DNA from: a virus
Virus record (IMG/VR): IMGVR_UViG_3300025785_001261
Coordinates: 1 to 64,000 of that record
Direction: 5' to 3' (one strand)
DNA: 64,000 nt
The position numbers were made by a program, and so were the translations under genes. This document shows, in pieces, positions 31,438 to 41,133 of this stretch. The notes under the pieces were generated by a model. It had not been told where the DNA came from and ran no database searches. It saw nothing but the letters and a program-made list of their open reading frames with translations. Within the stretch, counting starts at the first letter, position 1, and the number at the start of each line of letters is the position of its first letter.

Positions 31438-32512
31438 GATCAGAATCGACGAAATTTATTATAACACATTCTTGCCTCAAATACAAGCAAATCCTCGTGG
31501 AGCCATGCACTGGTTTGATCCATTTGGCTCAGTGAGTTTTGAAGATTTGTGTGCGGAACCGGCAGTGGATCATGGGCATGATACTGTCAGGTATCTGTTT
31601 TGGGATCAGGAACCGCTACATAAAAATACCACAGATCCAACACTATCTCAGTTTGTTATCAACTTCCCCAAGGGACAACGTCACCTAATAACCAGCGAAC
31701 AGAACAGTGAATTTGTTGAGCAGGCCTGTGATACTTATGGATTTACTGCCCACTACTACTTCTTTCATGGCTGGGCAGCTTTAGACTGGTTCAGAGGATA
31801 TGATCGTAGCTTTCTGATTCCTCGTGCCAAACGCCGTTCCCCTGGCAAGACTTTTATGAGTCCAAATCGTATTGTATCTGGCATGCGAGATCATCGTGTG
31901 CTGTTTCTTTACAATGTATTTAAACAGCAACTACAACACAATTATATCAGCGCACCCAGGATTTGCCCATACTCAGGCGAAAACATTCTCGAAATCGCCG
32001 CAGGTCATGCCAACACATACCCGGACATAAAGGATGTGTTTTCTCAGGTTGAGTTGCCAAGATATTTTGCGGGAGAAGCTCAGCAGGAGATGAGTTCATA
32101 TCAACTCGGCAACTGGCAGGAGGCCAGTGATAGTCTAGTGTATGTAGCTACAGAAACAGTATACTATGGCCGTAGGCAACATCTGACAGAAAAAACATTC
32201 AAGGCCATGGCATTAGAAATGCCATTTATTCTGGTGGCTGCAGCCGGTAGTCTGGAATATTTAAAGAGTTATGGATTCCAAACCTTTGGTGGAATCTGGG
32301 ATGAAAGCTACGACAACGAAACAGATCCTGTACGCCGTGTAGAAAAGGTCACACAACTACTAAAAGAGTTGGATTCATTGAATCAACACGACCGCCAACA
32401 CATACACGATCTTTGTGTACCCATAGTCGAACACAATTACGTACATTTTTATTCTGGCTCTTTTGAACGTGTATTATGGAAAGAACTCACAGGAATGTTG
32501 CATGACTTTTAA
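31436..32512 (+). CDS. GT10-like glycosyltransferase, family A member 4
   Basis: 358 residues. YVATETVYYGRRQHLTEKTFKAMALEMPFI, AAAGSLEYLKSYGFQTFGGIWDESYD carries the family C-terminal signature. The N-terminal part (VRYLFWDQEPLHK; HYYFFHGWAALDWF) differs from members 1-3, suggesting another acceptor. Divergent from the repeat protein with start codons sharing CATG. Confidence 0.55.
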   Translation: MIRIDEIYYNTFLPQIQANPRGAMHWFDPFGSVSFEDLCAEPAVDHGHDTVRYLFWDQEPLHKNTTDPTLSQFVINFPKGQRHLITSEQNSEFVEQACDTYGFTAHYYFFHGWAALDWFRGYDRSFLIPRAKRRSPGKTFMSPNRIVSGMRDHRVLFLYNVFKQQLQHNYISAPRICPYSGENILEIAAGHANTYPDIKDVFSQVELPRYFAGEAQQEMSSYQLGNWQEASDSLVYVATETVYYGRRQHLTEKTFKAMALEMPFILVAAAGSLEYLKSYGFQTFGGIWDESYDNETDPVRRVEKVTQLLKELDSLNQHDRQHIHDLCVPIVEHNYVHFYSGSFERVLWKELTGMLHDF

Positions 32513-33578
32513 ATTCGCTATTCATCCAGGATCGATGCCAAGACGTATGTTGATGAATGCCATGGATGCTCACTCTATACCTTACGAAATACAGTCCATA
32601 CAGAATAGCATGCCCGGTACTCCATATTTTGTTACCTTTGATACGTTTGACCACAAATATGATTACATCGCTGCCATACCAGATGCGGTATTCGACCGCG
32701 ATCTTAGAATTATATTCTACTATCACGAGGGTGATCATCCAGGTTTCATCCGACAGCGTCTAGACGATCGTTGTAGGCAACATTCACGAAATATAGATTG
32801 TTACAGACTGGTCAGTGCCAATACCTTGGCCGATCAATTGGATCGTTGTTGCTATTTTAATGATCACGAAATGCGGTACTGGTTAGGCAATAGATCCACC
32901 CAACCATTGGAAATCCATAATCGTCCCAGACCATTTGAGTTTACAGCACTGAGTCGTACACACAAATGGTGGAGAGCCACAGTCATGACTGATTTAAAAT
33001 TGCGCGGGCTGTTAGATCATAGTCAATGGAGCTACAATACACTGTTGGATCTAGGTCAGGACAAGGAAGTTGATAATCCCATTGAGCTAGGCAAAATTTT
33101 TAACTATCACCTGGATCAATTCATATCGGCCGGGCCTTACACTTGCGATGACATGGACAGCGATAGTCATAACAACCATTCGATTCTGGTTCCAAAACAT
33201 TTTACTGAGTCCTATTGTAGCATAGTGTTGGAGACTTTTATTGATATTGAAAATTCAAATGGCACTTTCCTGACCGAAAAAACTTTCAAGTGTATCAAGC
33301 ACGGACATCCATTTGTATTGATAGCACCGCCGGGCAGCTTACAACTTCTGCGCGACATGGGGTATCGTACCTTTGATCATGCTATAGATAATTCTTACGA
33401 CTTGATAAAGGATCCTACCGAGCGCTGGCTCAGTATTGCCAAAACTATTGAAAAATTACAGGCCCAAGATATGCAGGTCTGGTTTGAATCGTGCAGAGAA
33501 GATCTAGAACATAACCAACAGTTATTCTGTGACAGCAAGGCTGACAGATTAAATACCCTTATTGAAAGACTACAATGA
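32502..33578 (+). CDS. GT10-like glycosyltransferase, family A member 5
   Basis: 358 residues from ATG at 32502, overlapping the previous gene by 11 bases; the codon at 32463 lies inside it. TFLTEKTFKCIKHGHPFVLI, PPGSLQLLRDMGYRTFDHAIDNSYD is the signature. The N-terminal domain shows an IIFYYHEGDHPGF element. Next gene overlaps by ATGA. Confidence 0.55.
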   Translation: MTFKFAIHPGSMPRRMLMNAMDAHSIPYEIQSIQNSMPGTPYFVTFDTFDHKYDYIAAIPDAVFDRDLRIIFYYHEGDHPGFIRQRLDDRCRQHSRNIDCYRLVSANTLADQLDRCCYFNDHEMRYWLGNRSTQPLEIHNRPRPFEFTALSRTHKWWRATVMTDLKLRGLLDHSQWSYNTLLDLGQDKEVDNPIELGKIFNYHLDQFISAGPYTCDDMDSDSHNNHSILVPKHFTESYCSIVLETFIDIENSNGTFLTEKTFKCIKHGHPFVLIAPPGSLQLLRDMGYRTFDHAIDNSYDLIKDPTERWLSIAKTIEKLQAQDMQVWFESCREDLEHNQQLFCDSKADRLNTLIERLQ

Positions 33579-34594
33579 TCAACAGCTATACATCCTGGCA
33601 ACCACTTGAAGAAGTCATAGTGGGGCGTGCCTACACACCGGACTACTTTGACTTTATTGACAATGCGCAGGTACGCAATCAACTGCAACAGATCCTAAAT
33701 GAAACTGCCGAAGATCTAGATAATCTACAGCGTACTATTGAAATCTATGGTGCTCGGGTGCGTAGACCTAATCTGATGGATCGACATCAATTTCAACAGA
33801 GTCAGTTAGCAGGACAAGGTGCTCCATTACCTCCTCTTACTCCTCGAGATTGGCAAATCAGTTTAGGACAAAAACTCCTACGGGTACTTCCCATGAAAGA
33901 ACTGGACGATATTTGCAAGGACTATGCCGATCAAGTGGTCAATCCACACGGTGCTGATTGGGATCCTGGCTGCATATTAAATGGTGCAAGTGCATCGTGC
34001 ATCGTGCGTGTAGGACGCGATGTGTTTTTTGACAACAGTGATTTTTTGCGTCCTGATCAAACACGCTGGATCGTAGACAACTGCTTGGGTCCAGAGTACA
34101 GAATACATGAAGCTGTGACCGACGGTCATGGGGATGCTGTGTTTGCCATACTCAAACCCGGAGTAATTCTTTCAAGCAAACACGACATGCATCTGCATCT
34201 AGCAGAAGACTTTCCTGGTTGGGAAGTGTTGAAGATCTGGGATAGCAGTATCTGGGCTGCTATGGAAGTGGGCAAGTTCAAGTATGAAGAAAGTCCCGGT
34301 GCCTGGTATGTGCAGGGGCAAACACCTACTCCTGAGTTTACCACCTTTGTGGATACCTATCTGAACAAATGGACCGGCTTTGTGGCCGAAACAGTATTTG
34401 ATGTCAACTGCCTGGTGTTGGACGAAGAAAATGTGATTTTTAGCGCCTACAATAAAAATGTATTTGATTTTTGCAAACGACATAGAATCAATCCCATCAT
34501 CAGCGAACTGCGTCATAGCTATTTCTGGGACGGTGGCATTTCGTGTTGTACACAGGATCTGCGCCGCAGCGGCGGATTAGAAACTTATCTTTGA
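33575..34594 (+). CDS. Amidinotransferase-family protein
   Basis: 339 residues. W-PLEEVIVG start, DPGCILNG (about 130-137), DGHGDAVF with H185 and a C-terminal GGISCCTQDLRR with the expected catalytic Cys at 324 match glycine/inosamine amidinotransferases of the guanidino-group-modifying superfamily. They move an amidino group from arginine to an amine, as in creatine or streptomycin-type pathways. After an aminotransferase, the target could be an amino sugar, giving a guanidino sugar. Length is close to the family norm. Confidence 0.8.
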   Translation: MINSYTSWQPLEEVIVGRAYTPDYFDFIDNAQVRNQLQQILNETAEDLDNLQRTIEIYGARVRRPNLMDRHQFQQSQLAGQGAPLPPLTPRDWQISLGQKLLRVLPMKELDDICKDYADQVVNPHGADWDPGCILNGASASCIVRVGRDVFFDNSDFLRPDQTRWIVDNCLGPEYRIHEAVTDGHGDAVFAILKPGVILSSKHDMHLHLAEDFPGWEVLKIWDSSIWAAMEVGKFKYEESPGAWYVQGQTPTPEFTTFVDTYLNKWTGFVAETVFDVNCLVLDEENVIFSAYNKNVFDFCKRHRINPIISELRHSYFWDGGISCCTQDLRRSGGLETYL

Positions 34595-34604
34595 TCTCAA
34601 AACA

Positions 34605-34886
34605 GTGCGGGCCATAGTAAGATTTTTCAAAGAAAGTCATCAGCGTAGTCCGCATGTGTTCTGGCTGGATCTAGCCAGTACCATACTGACCATGATAGCC
34701 AGTCTCAGCTTGGCTATCACAGCCCGAGCACCACACATGGAATATATCTATCCCGGCTACTTCCTGGGCAGTTTGATCAGCATCTATACCGGTTATCGTC
34801 GACACAGCCCCTGGACTGTAGTCTTGTGCAGTTATTTCTGCGTGATGAACATTGCTGGATTTAGTAGGGCCGCTGGTTGGATCTAG
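34605..34886 (+). CDS. Small membrane protein
   Basis: 93 residues from a GTG start. Three hydrophobic segments: FWLDLASTILTMIASLSLAI, YPGYFLGSLISIYTG and PWTVVLCSYFCVMNIAGF. No RBS is clear. Converges with the carbamoyltransferase gene. Unknown family; may anchor or aid the surrounding enzymes. Confidence 0.55.
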   Translation: MRAIVRFFKESHQRSPHVFWLDLASTILTMIASLSLAITARAPHMEYIYPGYFLGSLISIYTGYRRHSPWTVVLCSYFCVMNIAGFSRAAGWI

Positions 34887-34887
34887 C

Positions 34888-36339
34888 TCAACTGCATACA
34901 GTTATACCGTAAAGATCCTGGAATCTATCAGCGTCGCTGCGATCGTTAACCATAGGCTCACCTCGAATATTAAGGCTAGTATTAAGCAGGATAGCACAAC
35001 CGGTTTTCGCATGCCAGGCCTCTAAGAGTTGTCTAATTCCGCTATCATCCGGCGGTACAGTTTGTATCCTACTGGTACCATCAACATGGGTAATAGCAGG
35101 AAATAGATCAGGACGCCTGCAACGACCGACGACCTGCATATACCTAGTGTCACAGAAACCACTAGGGATATCAAAATACTCATTAGCATACTCCTCCAAA
35201 ACAACGGGAGCGAACGGTCTAAATTGTTGTCTACGTTTGATGGCATTTACACGATCCTTTATATCTGATCCTCGGGGGTCTGCGAGCAGACTTCTATTTC
35301 CCAGGGCTCTGGGTCCAAACTCGGCCCGACCGCTAGCGACACCGACGATTCTATCACTGAGTAAACGATCAAGGCAGGCGCTGACAGGATACGTTCCTGG
35401 GATGTTTGTGCCAAGGTACGCATTTTGCCAGTTGATCCTGCCTCCGTAGGCCAATGCGGCAGCGCCAAGACTGCTGCCACCGTCACCAGGGCAAGGCATG
35501 ATCCAGATATTTTCAAAATATTCATTTAAGTTTCGATTGGCCAAACAGTTGAGTGCAACACCGCCCTGATATACAAGATTACGACTCCAGCCAAAGGCTC
35601 GGGCACGTTGCATAACCTTATATATCTCTTCTTCAAGAATAACCTGCGCACTAGCAGCTATATCCACATCTCTAGCTGTGGGCAGGAACATGTGATCGAT
35701 TCCTACATGTAGATTTTCCTGCAACAGGATCTGCATGGTATCTGTGTGCCTAGCTTCGCCATAGGCACTCATGCCCATCAGTATGTATTCATCTTCCATG
35801 GGTCTCAATCCCACACGTTCTGTGATGGCGGTATAGAATAATCCTAGGCTATAAGGATATCGCTGGCGCCATAGGATATCATACTGAGCTTGGCCATCTA
35901 CATAGTGTGCGCCCCAAATGGTTATGGTATCCCATTCGCCAATGGCATCAATCACGACCACCGTGGCTCGATCAAAACTACTGGTTTGGAAACCAGCAGC
36001 CGCGTGGCTCAAATGATGACTGTGTGTTGACACAGGAACATTATCAAAAAAGCCATCCAGCTGTTGATCTAGCACTTGATGGGTAGTTAGCTTGTTCCAC
36101 TCAATGCCTTGTCCTGAGTACAGTTGACGCAACTGTTTTTTCCAAGGTGTTTCATAATAAGCAATGTGATCAATATGGCGCCCTTGTGCTAGATCAAACA
36201 ACATGTCTACATTAAGATTGGCATCATTTTTGATTTTACTATAGCGTTCGGCATGACCAGCATACACTATGTTGCCGCCAGCATCAATTACTGTAGCAGC
36301 AGCGTCATGAAAACCGGCACTGATCCCTAGGATATTCAT
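34888..36339 (-). CDS. NodU/CmcH-type carbamoyltransferase
   Basis: 483 residues. MNILGISAGFHDAAATVI and SHHLSHAAAGF form the N-terminal ATP-grasp-like Kae1 fold; VYQGGVALN, GDGGSSLGAA, EFGPRALGNRSLLADPR, RQQFRPFAPVV and LLNTSLNIRGEPMV are the family's conserved string. These enzymes use carbamoyl phosphate and ATP to add a carbamoyl group to a sugar hydroxyl or antibiotic (nodulation factor, tobramycin, cephamycin). It ends slightly earlier than usual but keeps all motifs. A carbamoylated sugar product is likely. Confidence 0.88.
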   Translation of the reverse strand: MNILGISAGFHDAAATVIDAGGNIVYAGHAERYSKIKNDANLNVDMLFDLAQGRHIDHIAYYETPWKKQLRQLYSGQGIEWNKLTTHQVLDQQLDGFFDNVPVSTHSHHLSHAAAGFQTSSFDRATVVVIDAIGEWDTITIWGAHYVDGQAQYDILWRQRYPYSLGLFYTAITERVGLRPMEDEYILMGMSAYGEARHTDTMQILLQENLHVGIDHMFLPTARDVDIAASAQVILEEEIYKVMQRARAFGWSRNLVYQGGVALNCLANRNLNEYFENIWIMPCPGDGGSSLGAAALAYGGRINWQNAYLGTNIPGTYPVSACLDRLLSDRIVGVASGRAEFGPRALGNRSLLADPRGSDIKDRVNAIKRRQQFRPFAPVVLEEYANEYFDIPSGFCDTRYMQVVGRCRRPDLFPAITHVDGTSRIQTVPPDDSGIRQLLEAWHAKTGCAILLNTSLNIRGEPMVNDRSDADRFQDLYGITVCS

Positions 36340-36437
36340 TTGTAGATAAAGGGATCTCTTTTACGTAGTTCTTTTAACTTGCGACGATAACGTATTTCTA
36401 GCATCACACGGTTATAGATATTTTTAAACCATTGCAC
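36336..36437 (-). CDS. Very small basic peptide gene
   Basis: 33 codons from GTG at 36437, RBS GAGGAG seven bases upstream, stop overlapping the carbamoyltransferase ATG. Sequence is basic and helical (YNRVMLEIRYRRKLKELRKR). It overlaps the end of the upstream gene by 14 bases, so it bridges two genes and may couple their translation. Confidence 0.5.
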   Translation of the reverse strand: MQWFKNIYNRVMLEIRYRRKLKELRKRDPFIYK

Positions 36438-37107
36438 GTTGCTTCTCCTCTAGTATAGGATCAAACAAAGGCAAAGCACAAAAGGTCACTGTGTCTTTGG
36501 GTATGACTGTGGCCCGACGAAAAGCCACAACTGTTTCCAAGTTATAGTAGTTGTACCTTGTATCAATTGCTTGTGTCCATTTGAGTCCAGTTCCAATACC
36601 GGTGCCATTTACTATGTCATAATTGGGTTCAACGGTACCAGCAAATTCATTCCAATCAACAGGCCAATCCATGAGATACGGCAAAATCAATAATCGCCAA
36701 CCTGGTGCCATGCGGGCACGCCAGGGCCAATGTAGAAGTCTGACACCATACTCGTATGGACTGAAATCACCTGGTGCCCACTGTCCACGTTCACCACGGT
36801 TGGCAAAGCGTGTGCCGTACAGCATGTCAGGGTGCAAGCGACCACGATTGAAATATGTATCGTAGGTATTGACTTCTTCTGGTAAGGGGATGGTGAATCC
36901 CAAGTTAGCCAGGCCTCTGAATCCCAGACAGTTGCGTATGGTTTGCTGATCAGCTATGTCAATTTCGGCCTTGCGTGCTTTTTGTGCTTTGAACCAGTCT
37001 GGCATGTGATTTTGCATGGCTGTGGGTGCCGGACAGTTCAAGTACTGTATGGCAGGATCTGTACTGTACTCCCAGGTCAAGTAGTCGTTTACATATATAT
37101 CATTCAT
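36424..37107 (-). CDS. Conserved hypothetical phage protein
   Basis: 227 residues. AIQYLNCPAPTAMQNHMPDWFK at the N-terminus and a Pro/Trp-rich core (LLHWPWRARMAPGWRLLILPYLMDWPVDW). Resembles hypothetical proteins I recall from large aquatic phages, which occur near oxygenases and glycosyltransferases. No catalytic motif seen. ATGA overlap with the gene upstream. Confidence 0.6.
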   Translation of the reverse strand: MNDIYVNDYLTWEYSTDPAIQYLNCPAPTAMQNHMPDWFKAQKARKAEIDIADQQTIRNCLGFRGLANLGFTIPLPEEVNTYDTYFNRGRLHPDMLYGTRFANRGERGQWAPGDFSPYEYGVRLLHWPWRARMAPGWRLLILPYLMDWPVDWNEFAGTVEPNYDIVNGTGIGTGLKWTQAIDTRYNYYNLETVVAFRRATVIPKDTVTFCALPLFDPILEEKQRAMV

Positions 37108-38147
37108 AACAGATCCATTTGTTGTTGAGCATATCTGGGATCATTCCAGTGATATGTGTATTCTGCTCGGGCACTACTAGTGCGTATCTCGGTTACATCC
37201 AATCTGGAAGCCAGCATGTTCCATATTTGCACATAATCTTCTGTTCCAAAACTGCGTATCAAATTTACCTGGCCTATCTGCGGATGACCAATGGTAAGGG
37301 TTTTGTCTTCAGGATCAAATCCATTGGTTACTAACCATTCACGAAATTCAGCCAGTTGGCGGATTTGCCAATCATGTGCTCCAGGATCTCTGGCCCATTC
37401 AATGTCAAAATCGCCAGCAGCTTCGGTTTGATTTTTCAAGGTAGTTGTTGTCAACTCGTTGATCCTACTGTCGCGGCCTTCGTCCTGGAACACTTCCCAG
37501 TGATGCTTGCCTACGGCCTTGTTGACTCCTACATATACTCCACCCATTTTCCGATTGATTGTTTCAATTCCAAACAGTTCATAATCGGCTTCGTCCAATA
37601 CAAAACGTGGAGCATTTAGCCAACACATGAGTTGACTGGGTCTCATCCATTCGGGTGCGGTGTGTTTCTTGCGCCAACTCAAGGCCCAGCTTTCAAATTC
37701 ATGACACAGGAGATTCAGTTGTCGTATGTGCCAGCGCACCGATGCATCTGCATCACGATAAAAATGACTTATACGTCCGCTGACACCTTGAAGATCTTCA
37801 AAATATCTGTGAAGATGATTGAACCGTTCGCGTACAATGTTCATGTCATGGTCCATCACAGTATCCAACGTAAACACATCATCAATGGTATAACCTATAT
37901 TGGCTGAATTTATTTCGGCAATTGAATTGTTGATTTGACCACAAAGATAATCACCGTTTCTTTCAGAATCAGGAAATCCCATGAAACAGTAGTTTTTTTC
38001 TAAATGATATTGGTCACGTATCAAATCATTCAAGGCTGCCAACCATTTACGACTGAGACTGCTATCCCATACATTGATGTAGATGGTGAGATCTTCCAGA
38101 TCTATTTCTACAACATCAAGTAACGATTGATTCATACCATGCACCAA
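37104..38147 (-). CDS. Hypothetical protein, 347 residues
   Basis: The start at 38147 overlaps the radical SAM gene by 32 bases; M5 (38135) is an alternative. Features: DLTIYINVWDSSLSRKWLAAL, a helical middle with RFNHLHRYFEDLQG and HIRQLNLLCHEFESWALSW, and LTIGHPQIGQVNLIRSFG at the end. I recognise no family. The tight overlap with radical SAM genes suggests a substrate or partner. Confidence 0.6.
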   Translation of the reverse strand: MVHGMNQSLLDVVEIDLEDLTIYINVWDSSLSRKWLAALNDLIRDQYHLEKNYCFMGFPDSERNGDYLCGQINNSIAEINSANIGYTIDDVFTLDTVMDHDMNIVRERFNHLHRYFEDLQGVSGRISHFYRDADASVRWHIRQLNLLCHEFESWALSWRKKHTAPEWMRPSQLMCWLNAPRFVLDEADYELFGIETINRKMGGVYVGVNKAVGKHHWEVFQDEGRDSRINELTTTTLKNQTEAAGDFDIEWARDPGAHDWQIRQLAEFREWLVTNGFDPEDKTLTIGHPQIGQVNLIRSFGTEDYVQIWNMLASRLDVTEIRTSSARAEYTYHWNDPRYAQQQMDLL

Positions 38148-39417
38148 TTTCTGGGTCTTGCCCTAGGATGTCCGCAAGAGTAAATGAATCTCCACGGATA
38201 GATTCTAATTGTAACACACGACGCTTGCCTCGTGCAAGAGATTCGGCAAAGGTATCAGGCCATTGCTCCTCAAATGTCGGACGACATTTGAGCTGTAGCA
38301 ATATATCTTGCATAGCTCCTGAAGTTTCGGTTATTAGACTGTCTACAGTTTTGTCTAATAACTCACGTGGCAAGGCCAATGGACTTAGGATTATGTCTGG
38401 AGTAAAACTGAATACTACCTTGGCCAGGATGTCTACGCCGAAGTCGGCGGCAAGAGACGTAATGTTGGCGACTTCAAAGAGTCCTGGTAGCGTAAGAGTA
38501 AAATCGATTCGCCATTGGCGGCGGTTCTTGGCCATGGCAACGCCTCGGGCGAAATTATCTCGCCATGCACTGTAATCAAGTCCGGTTCTGATGTATTCTC
38601 CTGTGGCTCCGGTTCCGTCGAGACTGGCACAGATTTGATAATCCCGTAGATGAGCCAAAATGTCACTATAAAGGTCACAACCCCTGTAATTAACCCGGCT
38701 AAGATTTGTGTTGTATCTAGCATAAACGCGATCTCCGTCGCCTAATTCAATAATTCTTTTCATGTATCGCCAGTGCTGTTCATACATGAGCGGCTCTCCA
38801 CCTACCCAGTACACTTCTTCTACACGATGTTCTTCTACTGCTTGAGCGAATTCACGTTCAATCTGACCGTCTTGAAAAGTACTTATCTCAGATCTGATCT
38901 CGGGGCGCATCCAGTTGTTTTTTGAATCGTCCCAGTTGATCATGTCATGCTGTCGCTGTTCGGTTTCCCACGCAGAACTCAGCATGTCACCACACATGCG
39001 GCATTTGAAATTGCACAGGTTACTGAATCTATAGTCCCAGGAAATTGGCTTGACTGTGGTAAAACCTGTAGCATCTGTGGCCTGCATGGCGGACTCATAA
39101 CGGTCGCCAAACATTCTGTTAAAATAACTACGATAAACATCAGTATTCAACAGTTGATTGTTGCATACATCACACTCGGGTAGAGTTTCACCGGCCATCA
39201 TTCTACGACGAACACTGCGCATATGATCGCTGTTCCAATGCTCGTCTAATGTGATAGGAATATACTGCCCGGTACCTGCGGCTGTATCTATGTACTGAGC
39301 AAAATTCTGCGCAGGTTCACGCGATGCACAGCACATTCTGCGTTCGGTTTGTGGACTTAGATACGTGTGAGTCCAAGGTGCCATACACAAGGTATCAGGT
39401 TTCACTTGTTGGTCCAA
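38116..39417 (-). CDS. Twitch-type radical SAM protein 1
   Basis: 433 residues. SAM-cluster motif C135xxxC139xxC142 in FSNLCNFKCRMCG and GGEPL for SAM binding. Ahead of it, CMAPWTHTYLSPQTERRMCC and CDVCNN give extra cysteine pairs, as in twitch/SPASM-like radical SAM proteins that may hold an auxiliary cluster at the N-terminus. Such enzymes modify peptides, sugars or nucleosides by radical chemistry. One of five here. Confidence 0.8.
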   Translation of the reverse strand: MDQQVKPDTLCMAPWTHTYLSPQTERRMCCASREPAQNFAQYIDTAAGTGQYIPITLDEHWNSDHMRSVRRRMMAGETLPECDVCNNQLLNTDVYRSYFNRMFGDRYESAMQATDATGFTTVKPISWDYRFSNLCNFKCRMCGDMLSSAWETEQRQHDMINWDDSKNNWMRPEIRSEISTFQDGQIEREFAQAVEEHRVEEVYWVGGEPLMYEQHWRYMKRIIELGDGDRVYARYNTNLSRVNYRGCDLYSDILAHLRDYQICASLDGTGATGEYIRTGLDYSAWRDNFARGVAMAKNRRQWRIDFTLTLPGLFEVANITSLAADFGVDILAKVVFSFTPDIILSPLALPRELLDKTVDSLITETSGAMQDILLQLKCRPTFEEQWPDTFAESLARGKRRVLQLESIRGDSFTLADILGQDPEIGAWYESIVT

Positions 39418-39914
39418 TTGATATATAGGGTTTTTCTGTAGGACACATGGGCCACTTCGCCAATCATATGATGCAAGATCTTGTTGCTGTTGTGTAACAT
39501 TATTCCATGATTTTTGCGATATTCAACAAAATATTCTGCGTCATCTTCGTAGTATTTGGTGCCCATTTCACCATGGCCCCAGGTGTCAAGATATACGATG
39601 ATCACATTATGTACATTTTCAAAATCCACATGGATAGTATTTCTGTAACCAGGGTAATCTCTCCATAGTTCTATCGAAGAAGATTTTGGCACATCAAAAC
39701 AGGCCAGTATGCGTTGACGCAGTTCGGTGTTGGCCAATAACAACACATGTCGATCAGATCCAGATAACGGTGTCAGCAGTTCCGGAGCATCATCAGCTGT
39801 CTGTATACGGGTAGGTGTAAATGTATCTACTAGATCGATTATTTCCTGCAGGAGATCATCTGGAAATACATCACACAGTCTCGCCCCATTGGGGGACAAA
39901 GGTTTGATGTGCAT
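39402..39914 (-). CDS. 2-oxoglutarate/Fe(II) oxygenase-like protein
   Basis: 170 residues. HVD at 95-97 (TIHVDFENVHNVIIVYLDTW), H148/H149 in ILHHMIG and R160 in SYRKTLYINW fit the iron and cosubstrate triad of P4H-like oxygenases. It lies between two radical SAM genes, overlapping the first by 16 bases. Probably hydroxylates the product or substrate of the same pathway. Confidence 0.65.
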   Translation of the reverse strand: MHIKPLSPNGARLCDVFPDDLLQEIIDLVDTFTPTRIQTADDAPELLTPLSGSDRHVLLLANTELRQRILACFDVPKSSSIELWRDYPGYRNTIHVDFENVHNVIIVYLDTWGHGEMGTKYYEDDAEYFVEYRKNHGIMLHNSNKILHHMIGEVAHVSYRKTLYINWTNK

Positions 39915-39915
39915 G

Positions 39916-41133
39916 TTAATCTGGTCCCATATAATTGATCATGTGAGCGAATTCTGGTTCCACCTTACAGAGATTTTGACCACGTCGGCGATCCAGATTG
40001 GCCATTTCTCTACGCATGTTGAAACCGTCTAGACTGACACCGCCCAGCATGAAATCAATGATGCGATCAAATTCCTTACGGTCCTGCGGATTGACCCGAG
40101 CCAGGCGCAGACGTTGTGCGATTGTATACTTGGCCGATTCTGGCAAGGTGCTGATACTAAAGTAATAGGCTTCATGCATCATGTTCCAGTAGACAAAATC
40201 AAACTGTTGTTGCTCAATCCAGTGACTTAATTCTTCAAGATAGCATACATTAAATACATTCACCGTGGCACATACCTGTAGTTGTATGTTGTCACAACGT
40301 CTGCGCATGTCTTGGAAACGTTCAATGTTGGCACACACTTCGGTCCATTGAGCATTGCTACGTTGGTATTCAAATCTAGCACCCACATCGTCGATGCTGA
40401 AAGCTATTTCCACTGTTTTAAAATAGCGCCAAATTTCTTCAGCTTGCTCAGGCCATTGTGTGCCATTGGTGTTGTAATGTATTTCTATATTGTGAGCTAT
40501 GCCGCGATTGATCAAGCCCTGCAACATGTCAAAGTGTTCTTGGATCATAAATGGTTCGCCACCGGTGAATTCAATGTAGCGTATTTGATCTGACACTTGA
40601 TCTATTTCAGTCCAGAATGTTTCATTTTCTCTAGGCCATGCACCGTTGCGTAACATTTGATAATGAAAACTGGTTTTCTTATCTTCACCGGGTTCCAAAT
40701 TGGCCAGTTCTTCTATGGCAAATGTACTTGAGCTCCATGATCCACAGATACGACATTTTAAATTGCAGATGTTGCCCAGCTTGAGATCTAAGAACATGAG
40801 TGGTTTGGCATCTGCGGTCCATTCTGAATCGTCAATCATGTGCTTGAGTCGATCCAGGGTATGCATACGCTTCGATGTACGGCCACTACGTTCTTCACGC
40901 CAGCATTTTCTACAGGTCTGTGGCTGTTCACCGGCTAGGAACTGTTCACGTAGATGTCGCATACTGGCGCTGTCCTGTATGCTACTGAATTGTGCGGTGG
41001 CCAGATTGAATTTTTGTCCAGACTCATCTACCAGTTCATCTTCGGCCAGGCAACAAGGACGTACCGTGCCAACAGGACTGGTTTCCAAGCTGATCCATGG
41101 CAGTACGCAGAATCGATCGTGTGGTATTTTCAT
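39916..41133 (-). CDS. Twitch-type radical SAM protein 2
   Basis: 405 residues. C123xxxC127xxC130 (NICNLKCRICG) and FTGGEPFMIQEH. The N-terminal CVLPWISLETSPVGTVRPCC and CRKC carry the same extra cysteines as its relatives. ATGA overlap with protein 3 upstream. Confidence 0.82.
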   Translation of the reverse strand: MKIPHDRFCVLPWISLETSPVGTVRPCCLAEDELVDESGQKFNLATAQFSSIQDSASMRHLREQFLAGEQPQTCRKCWREERSGRTSKRMHTLDRLKHMIDDSEWTADAKPLMFLDLKLGNICNLKCRICGSWSSSTFAIEELANLEPGEDKKTSFHYQMLRNGAWPRENETFWTEIDQVSDQIRYIEFTGGEPFMIQEHFDMLQGLINRGIAHNIEIHYNTNGTQWPEQAEEIWRYFKTVEIAFSIDDVGARFEYQRSNAQWTEVCANIERFQDMRRRCDNIQLQVCATVNVFNVCYLEELSHWIEQQQFDFVYWNMMHEAYYFSISTLPESAKYTIAQRLRLARVNPQDRKEFDRIIDFMLGGVSLDGFNMRREMANLDRRRGQNLCKVEPEFAHMINYMGPD

